The notes under the pieces were generated by a model. The model had not been told where the DNA came from. It was given only the letters and a program-made list of their open reading frames with translations, and did not search any database. A DNA stretch of 64,000 nt from Larix kaempferi (lineage: Eukaryota; Streptophyta; Pinopsida; Pinales; Pinaceae): positions 2,046,001-2,110,000 of the forward strand of contig BSBM01000592.1 of the NCBI GenBank assembly GCA_027924585.1, written 5' to 3'. The stretch's first letter is position 1. The number at the start of each line of letters is the position of its first letter. Positions 23,223-34,268 of this stretch are shown here, one piece after another. A program made the translations under genes and the position numbers.

Positions 23223-23511
23223 TGAACAGACTTGGTAATCCGTCGATGTGTGCGAGAACATGAAATCTATCCAATTCTAAGAACCTGTCATGATGGTCCA
23301 TGTGGAGGACAATTTTCCAATAAACGAACAACCCACAAGATTCTACAATTGGGATATTATTGGCCCACAATATTTAAAGATGCCTGAGAATATGTCCAGA
23401 GTTGTGATAGTTTCCAACAGATGGGACAACCACTACAGTCCGATGAAATGCCACTTCAAACTCAGCTCGTGGTGGAACCATTTGAGAAGTGGGAATTATA
23501 TTTTGTTGGCC
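23223..23511 (+). pseudogene. E3 integrase, N-terminal zinc-binding part
   Basis: The same frame as RT continues past a TGA. ILRTCHDGPCGGQFSNKR and THKILQLGYYWPTIFKDA match the H2C2 integrase zinc-binding domain. The second His of GGHF is Gln here, and the last Cys pair reads CDSF, so the site is damaged. The core begins at VEPFEKWELYFVGP and is cut by E6 at the Gly-Pro codons. The last five bases (tggcc, 23507-23511) are the left duplication of E6; the reading frame resumes at 39112 as GPIKPPSRKKSYILVC. Confidence 0.9.
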
Positions 23512-23740
23512 TGTTGTGGCCACAATAGATCCCATGCTTAGCTGAAGTATGGGAGCCCCATTCCTAATAAACACAAAGGTAATTGGGTGAGTTTTCTTGT
23601 AAATATGAGATTTTGATTTTTATCCCGAAGATCCCTTACCCATACTTTTGTTCTGTTTGTTTTCTTTTTGATCGAAAAATTTGTAAGTGTTTTGGGTTTG
23701 CAGGAAGCTTCAATTTTTTAGCATTTTATCATCTACTTCT
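23512..23740 (+). other. left terminal region of E6
   Basis: It begins with the inverted end and is AT-rich. It contains a GT...AG pair (aaggtaattggg at about 23576; tttgcagg at about 23697) that could be a leader intron of about 120 bases. This is not supported by any alignment. Confidence 0.45.
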
Positions 23741-23744
23741 AGCA

Positions 23745-24222
23745 ACCCGAAACCCGACATTTGGGGAACCCAAAACCCGCAACCCGACAGTTGAGGGTTG
23801 CGGGATTTGTTTCTTTGTTGTGGATTTAAGAAACCCGCAACCCGACAGTTGCGGGTTGCGGGATTTCATTTTGCAACTTATGGTTTTTTGTCATCCCAAA
23901 ACCCGAAATCTTATGGTTGCGGGTTTTCTTTGTTAATAATTTTGGGAAATCTTATCCTGAAACCTGCAATTGCGGCTTTCGGCTTTTGGGAATTCTTTCT
24001 AAGTTTGATTTTGTTGTGTGTTCCCGAAACCCGTAACCCGACACTTTCGGGTTGCAGCTTTCAGGAAAAGTTTTCCGATTGCAATTTTGTTTCCCATTCC
24101 CGAAACCCGCAACCCGACACTTTCGGGTTTTGGCTTTCGGGAATTCTTTTGCGCTTTTGGTTTTTCTTGCAATACTGAAACCCGCAACCCGACACTTTCG
24201 GGTTTCAGTTTTCGGGATTCTT
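23745..24222 (+). repeat. hairpin-forming minisatellite of E6
   Basis: About six diverged units pair aacccgcaacccgacac-type arms with tttcgggttgcggg-type arms, so each unit can fold on itself. Units are roughly 60-90 bases apart. The array is GC-richer than its surroundings and produces Pro/Asn/Arg-rich frames on both strands that are not genes. Confidence 0.85.
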
Positions 24223-24556
24223 AAATGAAATTTCAAAATAAGTATGAACCCGATCCTGTATCCCTCTCTGGTTCATCTCGGTCGTCCATTCATCTTGATC
24301 CTACGGTCACCTTTTAATCTGGTAAATATGATAAGTAGGGTTTTTCTATTTTTATTTTGTCATTTTTACTATTTGGAATTGCCCTGTTGCTTGGATTTTA
24401 CTGCGGATTCCTATTAGGGTGTCGATTTTTACTAGTTCTTCAGTTATTTTGGGTAAGTTTGTTGTCAGATTTCTATTTTTGGTTTTCCAATTCTGCTATT
24501 TTGGATTGAATTTTGATTTTATTTCTTTATTTATCAGAAATTGCAAGCTTTTCACC

Positions 24557-27521
24557 ATGTCAAAAAACACACGATCCAAAACGGCACACAGAGATCTCTT
24601 GATCAAGGACCCTAATTTCAGTATCCTCTCGGATACCAGTGAGAAGGTCACTGAATCATACCTGGTGGATTGGTCTAAAATTTATGCTATATTTGACAAT
24701 GACGACCTTTCCCACATTGTTAACGATAAACCTATGTATGAGAGGATTAGGGCTTCCCAAATTCATGCCATTGTTGCACGTCCCACTGTCCTACCTTACA
24801 CTGATGCAGTGAAGTGGATTATTGAAAATGCCAGTGTCAAAGACCACGGTTTCAATGATAGCAACGGTGTTCAATTGACGCATTTTTGCCCAGAGGTCTT
24901 CGTTCGAGATTTCGCTCTTAAACCCCCTAAACAGACCCTTTCTTCTGAATTTGTTCAGTCCTCAAAGACCCGGTATAATTTTGCTGAGATGATAAAGTCA
25001 TGGATGGTCAAGCCCAATGCTTTTGTGCCTAAGGCTGACAACCTCTATCCCATTATCTGCTTCAAGGAACCCTACTCTCTGCTGGCAGCCATGCTTTGCA
25101 AGATTTTTGGTCTTCCCAACTGTTCTCTTTTCAAAGTTGAATGGGAACCTATAGCACACCATGTGTTAACCACCGGTGAGTCCTTCCCATGGGCATCCAT
25201 CCTGTCGTCAGAATTGAAGAATGCAATAGAGAATTATCAGAAGGCTCCTGCTCAAAAGAAGCCACATTTCTTCTTCTCTACATATGTCCTTGATGTTTTC
25301 TATGCAGAGTTCCAGTATCCTAACCCAGGTTGGATTTGGACCCCTACAGACCCCCCTGTACACATCTACCATTCAGCATTGTGGGAAGGCAATTTTGCAC
25401 CTTTATTGTATGGCATCTATGATAGCTTTGTGGGTACCATCTATTTTAAGATTTTCAGGCAGGAAGCACCTGCATTTTCAGAAGATGCCAAAGCTTTCAT
25501 TAATACCATAGGTGATTGGTATGTGTTCGAGTACTTCTCATACATCAAAATCTGGGGAAGTGACATAGTGCACCTTCTACTTAGAATAGTCCCAGACAGG
25601 CTAGTTCTACAGGAGGTTTCATTCTAGACAGTGACTGATGGCATGTATAGGAAACTTATAGGTCCCAGGAAGAAAGGTTGGCCTAAATTTTCTCTCAACC
25701 TTGGCCAGTTGGTTATCCCTACCTCAAATTGGGATACAGTTCTCGGTGACCAAATAGCTGCCTTGAAATTGGGCACTGCTGAGAAGAGGAAACGCGACCC
25801 CAAAGAATTCCTGGATGCACACCTCAAACATATACATGTAAAAATGGATAATGCACATGAGGTTTGCCCAGATGATTTTATATACCAAGGGGTGGACACA
25901 TTTTCTCAAGTCCTTTCCAGAGCCAAAGACTCACAGGAAAAGCATGATATTTTGAAATACCAGAACAAGCTCAAAGTTAGATTTTTGAGATATAGGACTA
26001 TGCAATTGAACTTAATTGAACAGGCAAGGAAAGACAGAGAGGAAAAAGAATCCCAGAAATCTAATGCTCCCTTAATGCTAACATACCCTGATGGGGATAA
26101 AGGAAAAACTCCCCTACAGATACCGGCACAAGAGAAAATTGTTGAAACAGCTAAAGTGTTATTACAGACAGCTCGGAATTTCAAGCAAGAGATGACAAAG
26201 TTTTCATCAGTGATTAATACTCAATTGCTAGAACCTCCTCGGCCTTCTATCTAAATTCAACTGCCTGCTACAGAGACTCATGAAGATGATGACCTGGTCA
26301 TGACTGGAGCTAATCTAGTAAAGAGGAAGAAAGTTTTGGTTTCTAAATCATAGGTATCCACAGTCAACAAAATCGATTGTGATGAAGAAGTTGTGCCTCA
26401 TCCACCAGTATCAGTGACAGAAGAATTCATTGAAGATTCTAAGACTGTCATTGATTTGCTGGATAGTATTGACATGGATCATTCTTTTCCAGATCAATCA
26501 ATGTTGGAATTTAATGCTACCCCAGGCATTGCATCTTCAACAGTTGTCCTACCATCTGTCCAACAAACCTCCACTGCACCTTTAGGAGTGACACTTCCAT
26601 TTTCCTTGTCTCAGGTATTTAACACTCTCACTGATAGCTTCACTTCATTGCCAAAACACCTAGTCCCTTTTTCTATTTCATCATCCATGGTTGCAGAAGT
26701 CCAATCTTTGGCTGCCCCTCTGGAGTCACCCATAATTAACTTATTGCAACTACTACCGATGAATCTTCCAAGGTTTCCCCTCCATCATCACCCATCAATA
26801 CTGATAAGAAATTGCCACTTCCTGAAGCCAATGTTGACAGCCAAGTTCCACTTTCTGAGGCTTTTGTCTCAGTACCTTCACCAATCATAGTCTTATCAGT
26901 CACTGAAGTCACTTCCATACCTCAGGTTATCCCTCAAGTCACTTTTCCTATGCCTAATACAGTAGTCATTCAAACACCCCCTTTGGTTGCAATAGTAAGT
27001 GTTTCTTCTACTTCTGTAGGGGAAGTGATTGAGTATGCAGATCAGGATGTAGTTCCCCTTGGTGACTACTTCTACAGCCATGATGATAAGGCAGTGATAA
27101 GAAGAACCAGGAAGAGGATCATAGGTCAAGGTGGGTTAGAAGAACCTGTCCCAGATCAGGTGATATGGGCTCCAAGGACCAACAACCCACGACTTGAAGC
27201 TGTAGAAACTAATACAGCTTTAGGGGCTTTTGCAAGTGGCAATTAGGGTTCAGTTCAAGTTCTGGAAAAAGAATTTGACCTAAAGGAGAATGAAATTAGA
27301 AGCCTAAGAGAAGAGTTGGGTGAAATCAAGACACAGCATGTGACTTATGTGGCTAAACTCATAAAAACATGGGCAGATAACATTCAAACCTGGAGCAAAG
27401 GAATGATACACTTCTCACTAAACTTCATCTTTTGCAATCTCAACATTCTACAAATGCAGAAAGGATAGCTTCTTTGGAGAAGCAAGTTGAGGATGCAACT
27501 GCAATTGCAACCTCCCCAAGT
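24557..27521 (+). pseudogene. E6 large ORF, N-terminal and central part; unfamiliar protein
   Basis: The chosen start is ATG 24557 (ttcaccATG), beginning MSKNTRSK. An upstream extension to 24419 would need a non-ATG start. Residues about 1-350 form a globular, aromatic-rich region (NLYPIICFKEPYSLLAAML, SFPWASIL, YAEFQYPNPGWIWTP). Stops occur at 25625, 26252 and 26351 without a frame change. Then comes a Lys/Gln-rich helical segment and a Pro/Ser/Val-rich linker in which the frame shifts once (about 26745-26810). A further stop at 27244 is followed by a coiled coil (KEFDLKENEIRSLREELGEI, then RIASLEKQVEDATA). E7 interrupts it at 27521. I recognise no named domain. The layout resembles the extra 3' ORF of E3. 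Confidence 0.65.
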
Positions 27522-28240
27522 TGTTAACACCCAAAAAGTGCTCACTACCTCATTTCCCTCATTACATGACTCATTTGTCTATATTTCCTACCATATTTGC
27601 CTCCAAAACCTTAAAAAACCATTAGAAAGCTTCCAAAAGGCCAAAAAACCCATTTTTTCCACAAAATATTTAAATTTCCTCCAAAATAGAAAAAACCCCC
27701 TAAAAAGGGAATAAAAAATATAAAAAAGAGGAAAAAGAGGGAAAAAAGAAGCAAAAACCCTATACAATTAACCTAAACCATATGGTGCCAAAAACCATGG
27801 GTCAACACTCCACCACTAAAAACCTATAAATAGGTGATGGAGGCTCCCCATTTCATCATCCACAATCTTCCCTATCTTCATTTTGCCAAAATCACTCCTG
27901 AAACCCTAGTTCACCATTTTGAGCTAATTTCACATTTCAGTGCCTCTTTGGCCCATATCCAAAACACTTTGGAGAAGGAGAAGGAACCCATTGGAGCTTG
28001 GAAGCAGCCCTCCTGGACTACTGCAAGAGCTTCACCAACCTCAACATTTGAGTTAAAGTTAATACAAAAGAAAATTCTTATCATATTATTGTCTTGTTTA
28101 TTTCTTGTTGATGCACATGCTAGTTTAAGTTCACTTTGCTTTACTGTCATATTTTACTGTTTTATTGAACTGCTACTAAGGAGTCCCTTCTCCTTAGTAG
28201 GTGCTCATTTGCACAAGCTAGGGTGGAAACCCTAGCTACA
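27522..28240 (+). repeat. 5' LTR of E7 (719 bp)
   Basis: TGTTAACACCC...CCTAGCTACA, paired with 36743-37453. It contains an AT-rich stretch and tataaatagg at about 27825, a plausible TATA box. A short frame starting MMEAPHF recurs because the LTR is repeated. Confidence 0.93.
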
Positions 28241-28248
28241 GTTTTGGA

Positions 28249-28860
28249 CAGTAAAATATGACAGTAAAGCAAAGTGAACTTAAACTAACATGTGCATCAA
28301 CAAGAAATAAAAAAGACAGTAATATGATAAGAATTTTCTTTTGTATTAACTTTCTTGCAGTAGTCCAGAAGGGCTGCTTCCAAGCTCCAATGGGTTCCTT
28401 CTCCTTCTCCAAAGTGTTTTGGATATGGGCCAAAGATGCACTAAAATGTGAAATTAGCTCAAAATGGTGAGCTAGGGTTTCAGGAGTGATTTTGGCAGAA
28501 TGAGGATAGGGAAGATTGTGGATGATGAAATGGGGAGCCTCCATCACCTATTTATAGGTTTTTAGTGGTGGAGTGTTGACCCATGGTTTTTGGAACCATA
28601 TGGTTTAGGTCAATTGTATAGGGTTTTTGCTTCTTTTTTCCCTCTTTTTCCTCTTTTTATATTTTTTATTCTTTTTTTAGAGGGTTTTTTCTATTTGGAG
28701 GAAATTTAAATTATTTTGGGGAAAAAAATGGGCTTTTTTGGCCTTTTGGAAGCTTTCTAATGGTTTTTTAAGGTTTTGGAGGAAAATATTATAGTAAATA
28801 TAGACAAATTAGTCATGTAATGAGGGAGATGAGGTAGTGAGCACTTTTTGGGTGTTAAAA
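28249..28860 (-). repeat. inverted, truncated third LTR copy in E7
   Basis: This is the reverse complement of the LTR from its first bases to about base 640. The last 80 or so bases are missing. It is joined to the 5' LTR through gttttgga (28241-28248). Its outer end (ttaaaa at 28860) is followed by the reverse of the polypurine tract. Confidence 0.92.
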
Positions 28861-31245
28861 GATTGCCCCCTGATGTGTGAGGGCAGGAGCTCATCGTATG
28901 GCCGATAGACATCATAGGTCTTTTATGGTTTTCCTGGGATGTGGAGAGGAGAAGAAACGAACTAGAGCCCGGGACAATGGTCCCGAACAAACTGCAAAAA
29001 CTGAAAATACATGACCTCAATAATGAATGAGGGATAATCTCAATATATGGATGAGGCAGACATTCCCATGCTCATATCAAGATCTATAACAATAACAATG
29101 AGGTCCAAAAATGGGGACCTGAAAGATACATGACCTCAAATAATGAATGAGGAAGAATCTCAATATATGGACGAGGCGGGCATACCCATGCTCGTACCAA
29201 GATATATATAAAAAATAACAATGAGGCCCAAAAATGGGGACCTGAAAGATATATGGAGAACCACTGTGTACATCATAAGGGTCCAAAGGGGACACAAATC
29301 TGGGATATACTGTCGGGCTGACCATGTCTAAGCTGAAGCACTGATACACTGGAATAACAATAGTGTTACTGAGTGTGGTACCAGAGGAACTAATGAGCTG
29401 CTGGATCATAATAAGGGGGAGTCATACCCTCAATGGTACACTAGACTGGAGCTGAACTGGGTACTCAAGGAAGCATATAAGTGGATGGCTTCCGAATACA
29501 ATCACCAACGCAACCCGAATATCCATGGGAACATATAACTGGGTGTTCCAAGGTGACTCACCAATGTGCTAGAGTCGGGGGAAGTCCAGGGTCTTTGACC
29601 AATAACTGAAGGGGTATATACCCTGCACGATTCTTAATGATGCGATCAAGGTGTTGAAGTCGAGCATGTGAGAAACAACCATTCAGAGAGGCACTGATGA
29701 CTCCTTGTAAAATGGTCCATAGGCACTCACCACAGATGGTGATGAGTCCAAGGCGCAGGGACCTCTAGGTCTATCCTCTGGAATAGAGGGGTTGGCGTCG
29801 ATAGAGGGAGACCTGCAACTACCAAGGAAATGATGTTTCCTTGATAGGAGCACGAGGTGGAGAACCGAAGTGTGAGAGTACTGATGGTAGGACTGACATA
29901 CTGTGGGGGTGGGGAATAATTGGGCGAGTAGAGTGGGTGGACTCAAACTTCCTTTGTTCAGAGTATGATGGCGGGGATGATCGGGTAGCATATGAAATTG
30001 ACTGGTGGGAAAGGGATCATAGCTTTAATGGATCAGGGAGGGTCACTGGGATGAGTGATACTCAAGTTGGTGTAACATGGCAAGAGACTGCAGAATACTC
30101 TGAACAAAGGCGACCTTATTGGGGGTGCTTCCGAGATGATCGATCATGGTGTCGAGAGGCACTATGGGGGGACTTCTTTATGGTTTTTAAGGCGCTGGAA
30201 GAAGTGTGCTCAAAATGGTACTGTCGTGTGGATTTATACGAGCCCAAGATAGTTCATGCTCGTGATTGCTTTCAATTTTAAGGAGTCTGAAAGCTATAAG
30301 AAGACTCTGAAATAATGGAATGGTACCGTCGTGTGGATTTGTACGAGCCCAGGACGGTGCATGCTCTTGGTTGCTTTCAAATTTAGAGAGTCTGAAAGAA
30401 ATAAGAAGACTCCAGGGGGGTTCTTTTTTGTGTGCTAGTCTCCAAGGCCCGAAAAAGCATAAAAGGATGCAATGAAGAACTCTTCTAGTCGGTGTGACTA
30501 GAGTATTCCTTTTTCGTAATTAGTCTACCAGGTCCGGAAAAGGGTTAAAATTATACGAGATAGACGCCCTTTCAGGTACTTTAACGAGCATGAAAGGAAG
30601 CAAGATTGCTCGGAGATCTTTTCATTCTTTTAGGAGTCAGAAAAGAGCTTAACAGAAACTCTCTAAGTGCATTTTTCATAAAGGACTTGTCCGGCCCGAA
30701 AAAGGGATAAAATTATACCGAACAAAAGGAATGGCCAGGCAAGGAGGAAGTGCTCATTCAAGGGACACAAATGAGAGTCAAGAATGGGGGGGGGGTAAAA
30801 CTAGTGGGGCCTCCTTGCAGGATGATGAATGGTAGCAAAACAACGCTATAAGTGCAGTGTGGATGGAGTGAAGGGCTCATGAATAAGTTGTGATGCAAAG
30901 GGTGTCTAAAAACCGACCCCTGTCGCTATGGTACGCAAATTGCGGCAACAAGGTGCAATGGCACAACGTCAATAAAGGTTCTGGTGAGAGAAAGAAATGA
31001 TCTCAAGCATCATCACAAGCACGGGAAAATGAATCCAGCGATATAAGGAATGTTAGAACGGATGATGGCCTAGGTGGCACGAGAACCGAGGCGATGGGGG
31101 GCATTTTGGAAAAAATACCCAAAAAATCTGAGGGTGAGAGCGAGAAATGATCTCAAGCATCATCACGAGCGTGGAAAAATGAATCTAACGACATAAAATA
31201 TATCAAAAACGGGCTACGGCTGATGCGACATGCAAATCGAGGCAA
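28861..31245 (-). repeat. inverted copy of E7 3' untranslated region (left arm)
   Basis: The reverse complement of about 34390-36742, about 93 percent identical in the 225 bases compared by eye (29690-29910 against about 35700-35920). It carries the same internal duplications as the right arm, such as the repeated aggtccccatttttgg block and the atgatgcttgagatcatttc block. Long frames here (for example 29841-30281) arise from untranslated sequence. Confidence 0.9.
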
Positions 31246-31576
31246 TGAGAGGTGTCTAGAAAAAATGCTCAAAAAATGGTTCAGAAAAAATAAGAAAATG
31301 AGTTGACCATCATGACGGTCTCATCGTGCTGAGTCCAGTGGTGGAAACGGTTCAGAGAATGGACTCTGTATGGATCCAGAATGACCGAAATAAGAAAAAT
31401 TCAACGGGCTATAAATAGTAAGTGGACCCAACATGACGAGTGTCAGTTGGACTGTTGACTTTGAGAGGAGATCATAATGGACCAGATCTTAGGTGGCATT
31501 TCTGGATGATCTGACCGACCGATTTCAAATCCGTGAGTTGCAGGTATTCCGTTAAACTCATACCTTTAACTTTTTT
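31246..31576 (+). other. junction between left arm and E7 pol
   Basis: Sequence with no partner in the right arm and no protein motif; the protease begins shortly after. This is the breakpoint region of the rearrangement. Confidence 0.55.
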
Positions 31577-32011
31577 ATGGGTTCGAAGGGGGTGGTGGGT
31601 CACCAGGGGGGTTTGTACGGTCCACGAGGGTGCATCATCGATGAGGGTGCCTCTACATGCGTTATGTCCACATTCGTTTGGCAGAAGTTCGGATCCCCTA
31701 CTCTCCAGCAGTCCACCACTGCGCTGCGAGCCTACGACAGCCGTTTGGATCAACCCCAAGGTCTCTTAGACAATTTCCCCATCCAATTGGCTGGTAAAAC
31801 AGTGCTTATTGACATAGAGGTCATCAACGCCCAACTTGATTATAACCTCTTACTTGGCCGCAGTTACATGTACACCATGTGGGCGGTTGCCTCATCCGTT
31901 TTTCATACCATGATGTTCCCCCATGACGGACGCGTGGTCAAGGTTGATCAACTCACCTATTACGATCCCAATGCCCCAATTCCACCTGAAAAATGTTATC
32001 CTCGTGGTTGA
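31577..32011 (+). pseudogene. E7 aspartic protease, DEGAS type
   Basis: IIDEGASTCVMSTFVWQKFG gives the core of a gypsy protease in which the active triad reads D-E-G-A-S, a form I know from one Tat-related plant lineage. It is followed by FPIQLAGKTVLIDIEVINAQ and LDYNLLLGRSYMYTM, the standard distal half, then QLTYYDPN. The open frame ends at a TGA (32009-32011). The frame shifts by one near 32000 into the next segment. No gag precedes it. Confidence 0.8.
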
Positions 32012-33399
32012 ACAACCTATTTGTGTTGCATCTACCTCATTGGTTTCCTCAGTGGGACCCGGAGTTTACTCAAATACGTCGATGACCTCAACATTCAAGT
32101 TCATTCCACCCTTGTGACCAGCGACCGAAATATCTAACTTATGTACCCTTTCCCACAATACACCAACACCCAACCATCAACCGCCCTTGCTACCCCAACC
32201 ACCATTGGTACCTAGTCATGTTGGTGTTACACCCATCCATACAATCCCCTTCCTATTCCCCCCTTCGGGAGTAGTAAGCGCCCCGGTTATGGCTACTCTC
32301 AACCTCCCTAGTTTAACTTTAGGATTACCTGTATGGTACATCATGCCTCCTGTTTCCCCTCCGACACCAAATGTCGTCCTACAATCGGTGCAACCCATCA
32401 CCACTACAAGTCAACCACCTCCCGGTGTCGCTACTCCTTCCTCATCCACCAGTCCCACCCCTCTTATCAAGCACACTAGGGGCAGAGGCCCACAACCATA
32501 CACCGCTCTACCCCCGCTCAAACCAGTTAAGAATCCCCCCATGTTTCGCGCTCCTCCCAAATTCTCTTTGTGTGATGAGTTGGGCCATGCTACCCATCAA
32601 TGTCCACAATTACCCGCATTACAAGAGCACATGCAAATGCTTGACAACGACCCCAACATCCTGGTTTTCCAACTCGACCCTACCCCTAAGCCTCGTGATA
32701 AATCACTGCGTACCAACCACCCTTGTGCAATATGCGGTATTTACGGCCATTACTCACATCACTGTCCAGATCTCCCAGATTACAAAGCAGCTCTCTACGA
32801 GATGAATAATTTGGACCTCGAGATGGCTCCCCCCACCATTGAAGAGATCCACCCCCCAGCATCCCCGCCAACCAGAGAGATTAATACCATTTATATGATT
32901 TCTTCTACTAGCACTCCCTCGTCAACCGATTTGACAACCCAAAGTTTCCACAATGATGACGAGATTCTCGAGGCTCTTACTGCACCTGATTACCCCTGGG
33001 AAGATATGCATCATCGTTCCTATTTCCTCCTGGAAGTGTCCTCCCCCACCACAACCACCCAATTTTCGGTTGAGTCCAAAGATTTCCTCCCCACCAAATT
33101 TGACTGGTTTAAAGAGTCCATTCCCGCTCCCAATGCCTTCGAGGAAGGTAACATGGCCAATATCTCACCCACAATTCACATTGATATCTCTTCCCCAGCT
33201 GGTGATCCTGAACTCATTACGTTAGGAGCCTCCTGCATTGAGTACGAGATCAGAGAGTACAAGAAACGTTTCCAAGAGTTCTGTGATGTCTTTGCCTGGT
33301 CTTACACCGAAATGCCTGGTCTTGACCCTGCTATCATAGAACACCACATTGAAATGTGGCCAGATGTACCCCCCGTTCGCCAGAAAAAGTGCCCCATTC
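32012..33399 (+). pseudogene. E7 proline-rich linker with two zinc knuckles, upstream of RT
   Basis: The frame is open from 32187 and the reading frame can be followed back to about 32000, with a TGA at 32115-32117. The first 120 residues are Pro/Thr/Val-rich. A degenerate knuckle lies at 32562-32603 (FSLCDELGHATHQC, first Cys replaced by Phe). An intact C-X2-C-X4-H-X4-C knuckle lies at 32724-32765 (CAICGIYGHYSHHC). An acidic linker and FCDVFAWSYTEMPGL, the usual entry to RT, follow. Knuckles normally sit in gag, before protease. Here they lie between protease and RT. Confidence 0.75.
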
Positions 33400-34268
33400 A
33401 TCCATCAAAACTCCCCGTCGTTAAAGCTGAGATTGAGAAACTTCGCACAGCAGGATTCATTTATCCTATTGCGTACACCACTTGGGTTTCTAACTCCGTC
33501 CCTATTAACAAGAAACAAGGCACCATTTGAGTATGTACTGACTTCCGCGATTTAAACCGAGCATGTCCCAAAGACAACTTTCCCACGCCATTTATTGACC
33601 AACTCATCGATGCGTGTGCGGGGCATGAAGTCCTCTCCTTCATGGATGGTTTCTCTAGATACAACCAGATTCAGATCCGCAAGGAAGATCAATACAAGAC
33701 TGCCTTCACCACCCCATGGGGCACCTTTTCCTATCGTGTCATGCCTTTCAGCCTTAAAAATGATGGCGCCACCTTCCAGCGGGCCATGACCTATTGTTTT
33801 CACGACTTGGTCCATATCCTACTAGTCTATCTTGACGACCTCACAGCACGTTCCAGGAAACGATCAGACCACCTTAACGACCTCCGGCAAGTCTTTATGC
33901 ATTGTCGAAAGTATCAGATCCGCTTGAACACACTCAAGTGTGTCTTTTGCATTCCGGCAGGCCGGTTGTTGGGTTTCATTGTTTCCCATAAAGGAATCAT
34001 TTTTGATCCCCTCAAAGTCCAAGCCATCATAGACCTTCCCGCACCACGCACACTCCGGCAACTCCAGAGTTTACAGGGGAAATCTAATTTCCTTCGTCGC
34101 TTCGTTCCTGATTATGCCACCACAGTTCATGGTTTCTTACGTCTGCTTCGTACTCACATACATAGTGCATCCTGCCTTGGACATGGGGCATATATTCTAA
34201 CTGAATCAGAAGGCCACCCCTTGCGCAACCCCCGTAATGGGTTGTATCTTAAACGCTTTTATCCTTAA
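33400..34268 (+). pseudogene. pol: E7 reverse transcriptase fused in frame to integrase C-terminus
   Basis: The same frame as the knuckle segment, with one TGA at 33528-33530. RT motifs: LRTAGFIYPIAYTTWVS, CTDFRDLNRACPKDNFPTPF, FMDGFSRYNQIQI, PWGTFSYRVMPFSLKN and catalytic YLDD at 33827-33838. The connection RRFVPDYATTVHGFLRLL runs straight into GHGAYILTESEGHPLRNP and GLYLKRFYP, the usual extreme C-terminus of gypsy integrase. RNase H, the zinc-binding domain and the DDE core are missing without loss of frame. It could not support retrotransposition alone. Confidence 0.85.

Noticed and set aside
27834-28235. Frame starting MMEAPHFIIHNLP in the E7 LTRs and, inverted, at 28236-28547
   Set aside because: A repeat of LTR sequence and not a conserved protein; its length and C-terminus differ between copies.
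29841-30281. 146-codon open frame on the plus strand
   Set aside because: It lies in the inverted copy of the E7 3' untranslated region; the matching sequence in the right arm does not keep the frame.
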